A DNA stretch of 64,000 nt from Whitmania pigra (taxonomy: Eukaryota; Annelida; Clitellata; Hirudinida; Haemopidae): assembly GCA_021613335.1 (NCBI GenBank), contig JAJTWR010000395.1, forward strand, positions 62,001 to 126,000, written 5' to 3'. The notes beneath the pieces are model-generated. The model searched no databases. It was not told the DNA's origin and saw nothing but the letters and a program-made list of their open reading frames with translations. Each line of letters opens with the position of its first letter. Position 1 is the first letter of the stretch. The position numbers were made by a program, and so were the translations under genes. Positions 62,651-64,000 of the stretch are shown one piece after another.

Positions 62651-63110
62651 AGCAGTTATAAATGAGTCATTGAAAGAATATGATAGATGCTGGTTGAAGA
62701 TTGTTAGGAATGTTAGGTTTAGATGAGATGAATAGATGCAACAACAAAGAATTTTGATTTGAATGAAGGTAGCTGCAGAAGCAAAGAAGATGATATTTTG
62801 GTCACGGAGGTTGTCGTAATGGCCAAGGAGTTATTTTAAGACATTCTGCTGGCGGCTTGAATTGCTAGTTAATAACAGTTTGTGGTAATGGCTAAGAAGA
62901 TATGGTTATTGTTGTCCCGATATATCTTTTGATGTATTTGTCAGGTATTTTGGCCCTCAGCATTATTTCAGTTATCAATTTCTAAAACACGCATTACTTG
63001 GTGGTTGTATGACCCGTGATTTTCTATAATTAATGCGTTTTTGAAAAAGCAATACTTTGTTTAATTTTTGTGTCAAAGAACATCTTCTAATCAGACTTAT
63101 GTTACTGCTT
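62651..63110 (+). other. 3' UTR and flank of the THSD7-like gene
   Basis: No coding sequence recognised. The nearest clear AATAAA on the plus strand is at 63628-63633, nearly 1 kb past the stop; an earlier non-canonical site is possible. Confidence 0.35.
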
Positions 63111-63416
63111 TTATCTCCAATTACGTAAATTCGAACATAATCTAAACATTTTGTAAAATGTGGGATGGTAGAGCTTGCCCGCCAGGATTGCGACTCCATT
63201 TTTGACCAAGTCGGTGTTGTGTGGACACATTCCTAACGGAGAGGGAACAAAGACGAAAACGATGTCAGCAGGACTGAAGCGTTCGCTTGGTATAACGGGA
63301 TGATGAAATTTATCAGAAAAACCGCTTGTTTCATCGCCAAAATTTTCTGGGGCACAAAATCCTTTCAGTCTTAGGGTCTGAGAATCATGCCATCTGAAGT
63401 GGGTCGAATTGACCAA
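63111..63416 (-). CDS. Possible 3' exon of an unrecognised minus-strand gene
   Basis: A 101-codon open stretch on the minus strand, without an ATG at its 5' end, so it would be an internal or terminal exon of a gene continuing beyond higher coordinates. It lacks the low-complexity look of most non-coding ORFs here (ADIVFVFVPSPLGMCPHNTD, GVAILAGKLYHPTF). A plausible acceptor TTCTCAG ends near 63382. No family recognised; could also be chance or a mobile-element remnant. Confidence 0.3.
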   Translation of the reverse strand: MVNSTHFRWHDSQTLRLKGFCAPENFGDETSGFSDKFHHPVIPSERFSPADIVFVFVPSPLGMCPHNTDLVKNGVAILAGKLYHPTFYKMFRLCSNLRNWR

Positions 63417-64000
63417 TTGCGCAGGAACTTCATTTGGGAAGCAGGGTGAACTTATATTTTTGTAATATTTTACAAAATATTATATTGTTACATTATTATA
63501 AATGAATTTCGTCCAGAAAAAAAAAGGTCGTCTTCTGAAGTTGTGCGAGGGTTTGGCCCCATGGAAAAAGCTGAAATGTCTCTGTAATTGTGGCGCTAAG
63601 GCTCAATGCGATATATAATTGGAAAAAATAAAATTTTGCTTATATATCATTTTTAAATTACATTGATATTTAAAAAAATCTTATTAATTTTATTCATTAA
63701 ATAATTTAAAATGTAAAGCGCATTATTGTTTTGTTAAATAATTAACAGTTTAATGTACAATTATATTGCTTGTTAAAATATTTAAATTTTTTTAAATAAT
63801 TAAAAACTTTGCTAATAAAATTTCTTACGTTTAAATCACTCGCTTTCTAGATCGAGTGATTTTTCAGAAAGGAGTGATTGCTCTGGGTTGTTTCGTGAAC
63901 TGAAAAGGATTATTTTTCTTTATGAGAGGTATGTTTAACTAAATAATGCTTTTGCTGTGAAATTAGAGTGCATATTAAAGCGCACTCCGATACGGATATT
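63417..64000. other. AT-rich end of window
   Basis: Very AT-rich. Contains AATAAA (63628-63633) on the plus strand and a 10-bp inverted repeat (63833-63842/63853-63862). No gene recognised. Confidence 0.4.

Overview
This is eukaryotic, animal nuclear DNA. Genes are split into short exons with GT-AG introns, the non-coding DNA is AT-rich, and simple repeats are very abundant. I assembled eight protein-coding genes (one cut by the window edge) by joining ORFs across splice sites with consistent reading phase. The clearly recognised ones are NIFK, ANKLE2, HEY and THSD7, which are bilaterian genes. I read the source as an invertebrate bilaterian, perhaps a lophotrochozoan such as an annelid or leech. 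That taxon is a guess; no sequence shown here fixes it.

Layout. 1-271 (+) is the 3' end of an unrecognised coiled-coil gene, tail to tail with NIFK (854-1973, -). 2.6-5.5 kb (+) holds the first member (A) of a family of single-pass membrane proteins. Each member has a fucolectin-like F5/8 domain, two WSC domains, EGF domains, one TM helix and a short basic tail. 6.5-12.0 kb (-) is ANKLE2 in 12 exons. 12.4-13.7 kb (-) is a two-exon gene I do not recognise. 15.0-16.8 kb (-) is the Notch-pathway repressor HEY in 5 exons, followed by a roughly 4 kb upstream region with E-box and CRE palindromes and long microsatellites. 21.1-26.2 kb (+), 27.2-32.0 kb (+) and 33.0-41.3 kb (-) are members B, C and D of the WSC/F5/8 family. 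41.3-46.3 kb is mostly microsatellite. 46.3-62.65 kb (+) is a complete THSD7-like gene: 25 coding exons, 1730 aa, with a 6.7 kb first coding intron. The last 1.35 kb is mostly non-coding, with one small coding-looking stretch on the minus strand.

Mobile DNA: a degenerate CR1/L2-like LINE fragment in an intron of gene D, several short 3' tails of the same kind, tRNA-derived SINE-like elements (one carrying the LINE tail) in THSD7 introns, and a truncated pogo/Tigger-like DNA transposon in an intron of gene C.

The most interesting items are: (1) the four-gene family with an unusual domain order, shared exon phases and a degenerate lectin site; (2) a roughly 1.9 kb, 24-bp minisatellite whose unit repeats the 5' splice site of gene D exon 4 about 77 times and creates a false 614-codon ORF; (3) microsatellites abutting or forming splice sites; (4) a promoter-like GC/CCAAT/CRE/E-box cluster inside THSD7 intron 1. 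All gene models come from reading the sequence only; no transcript or database search was available.
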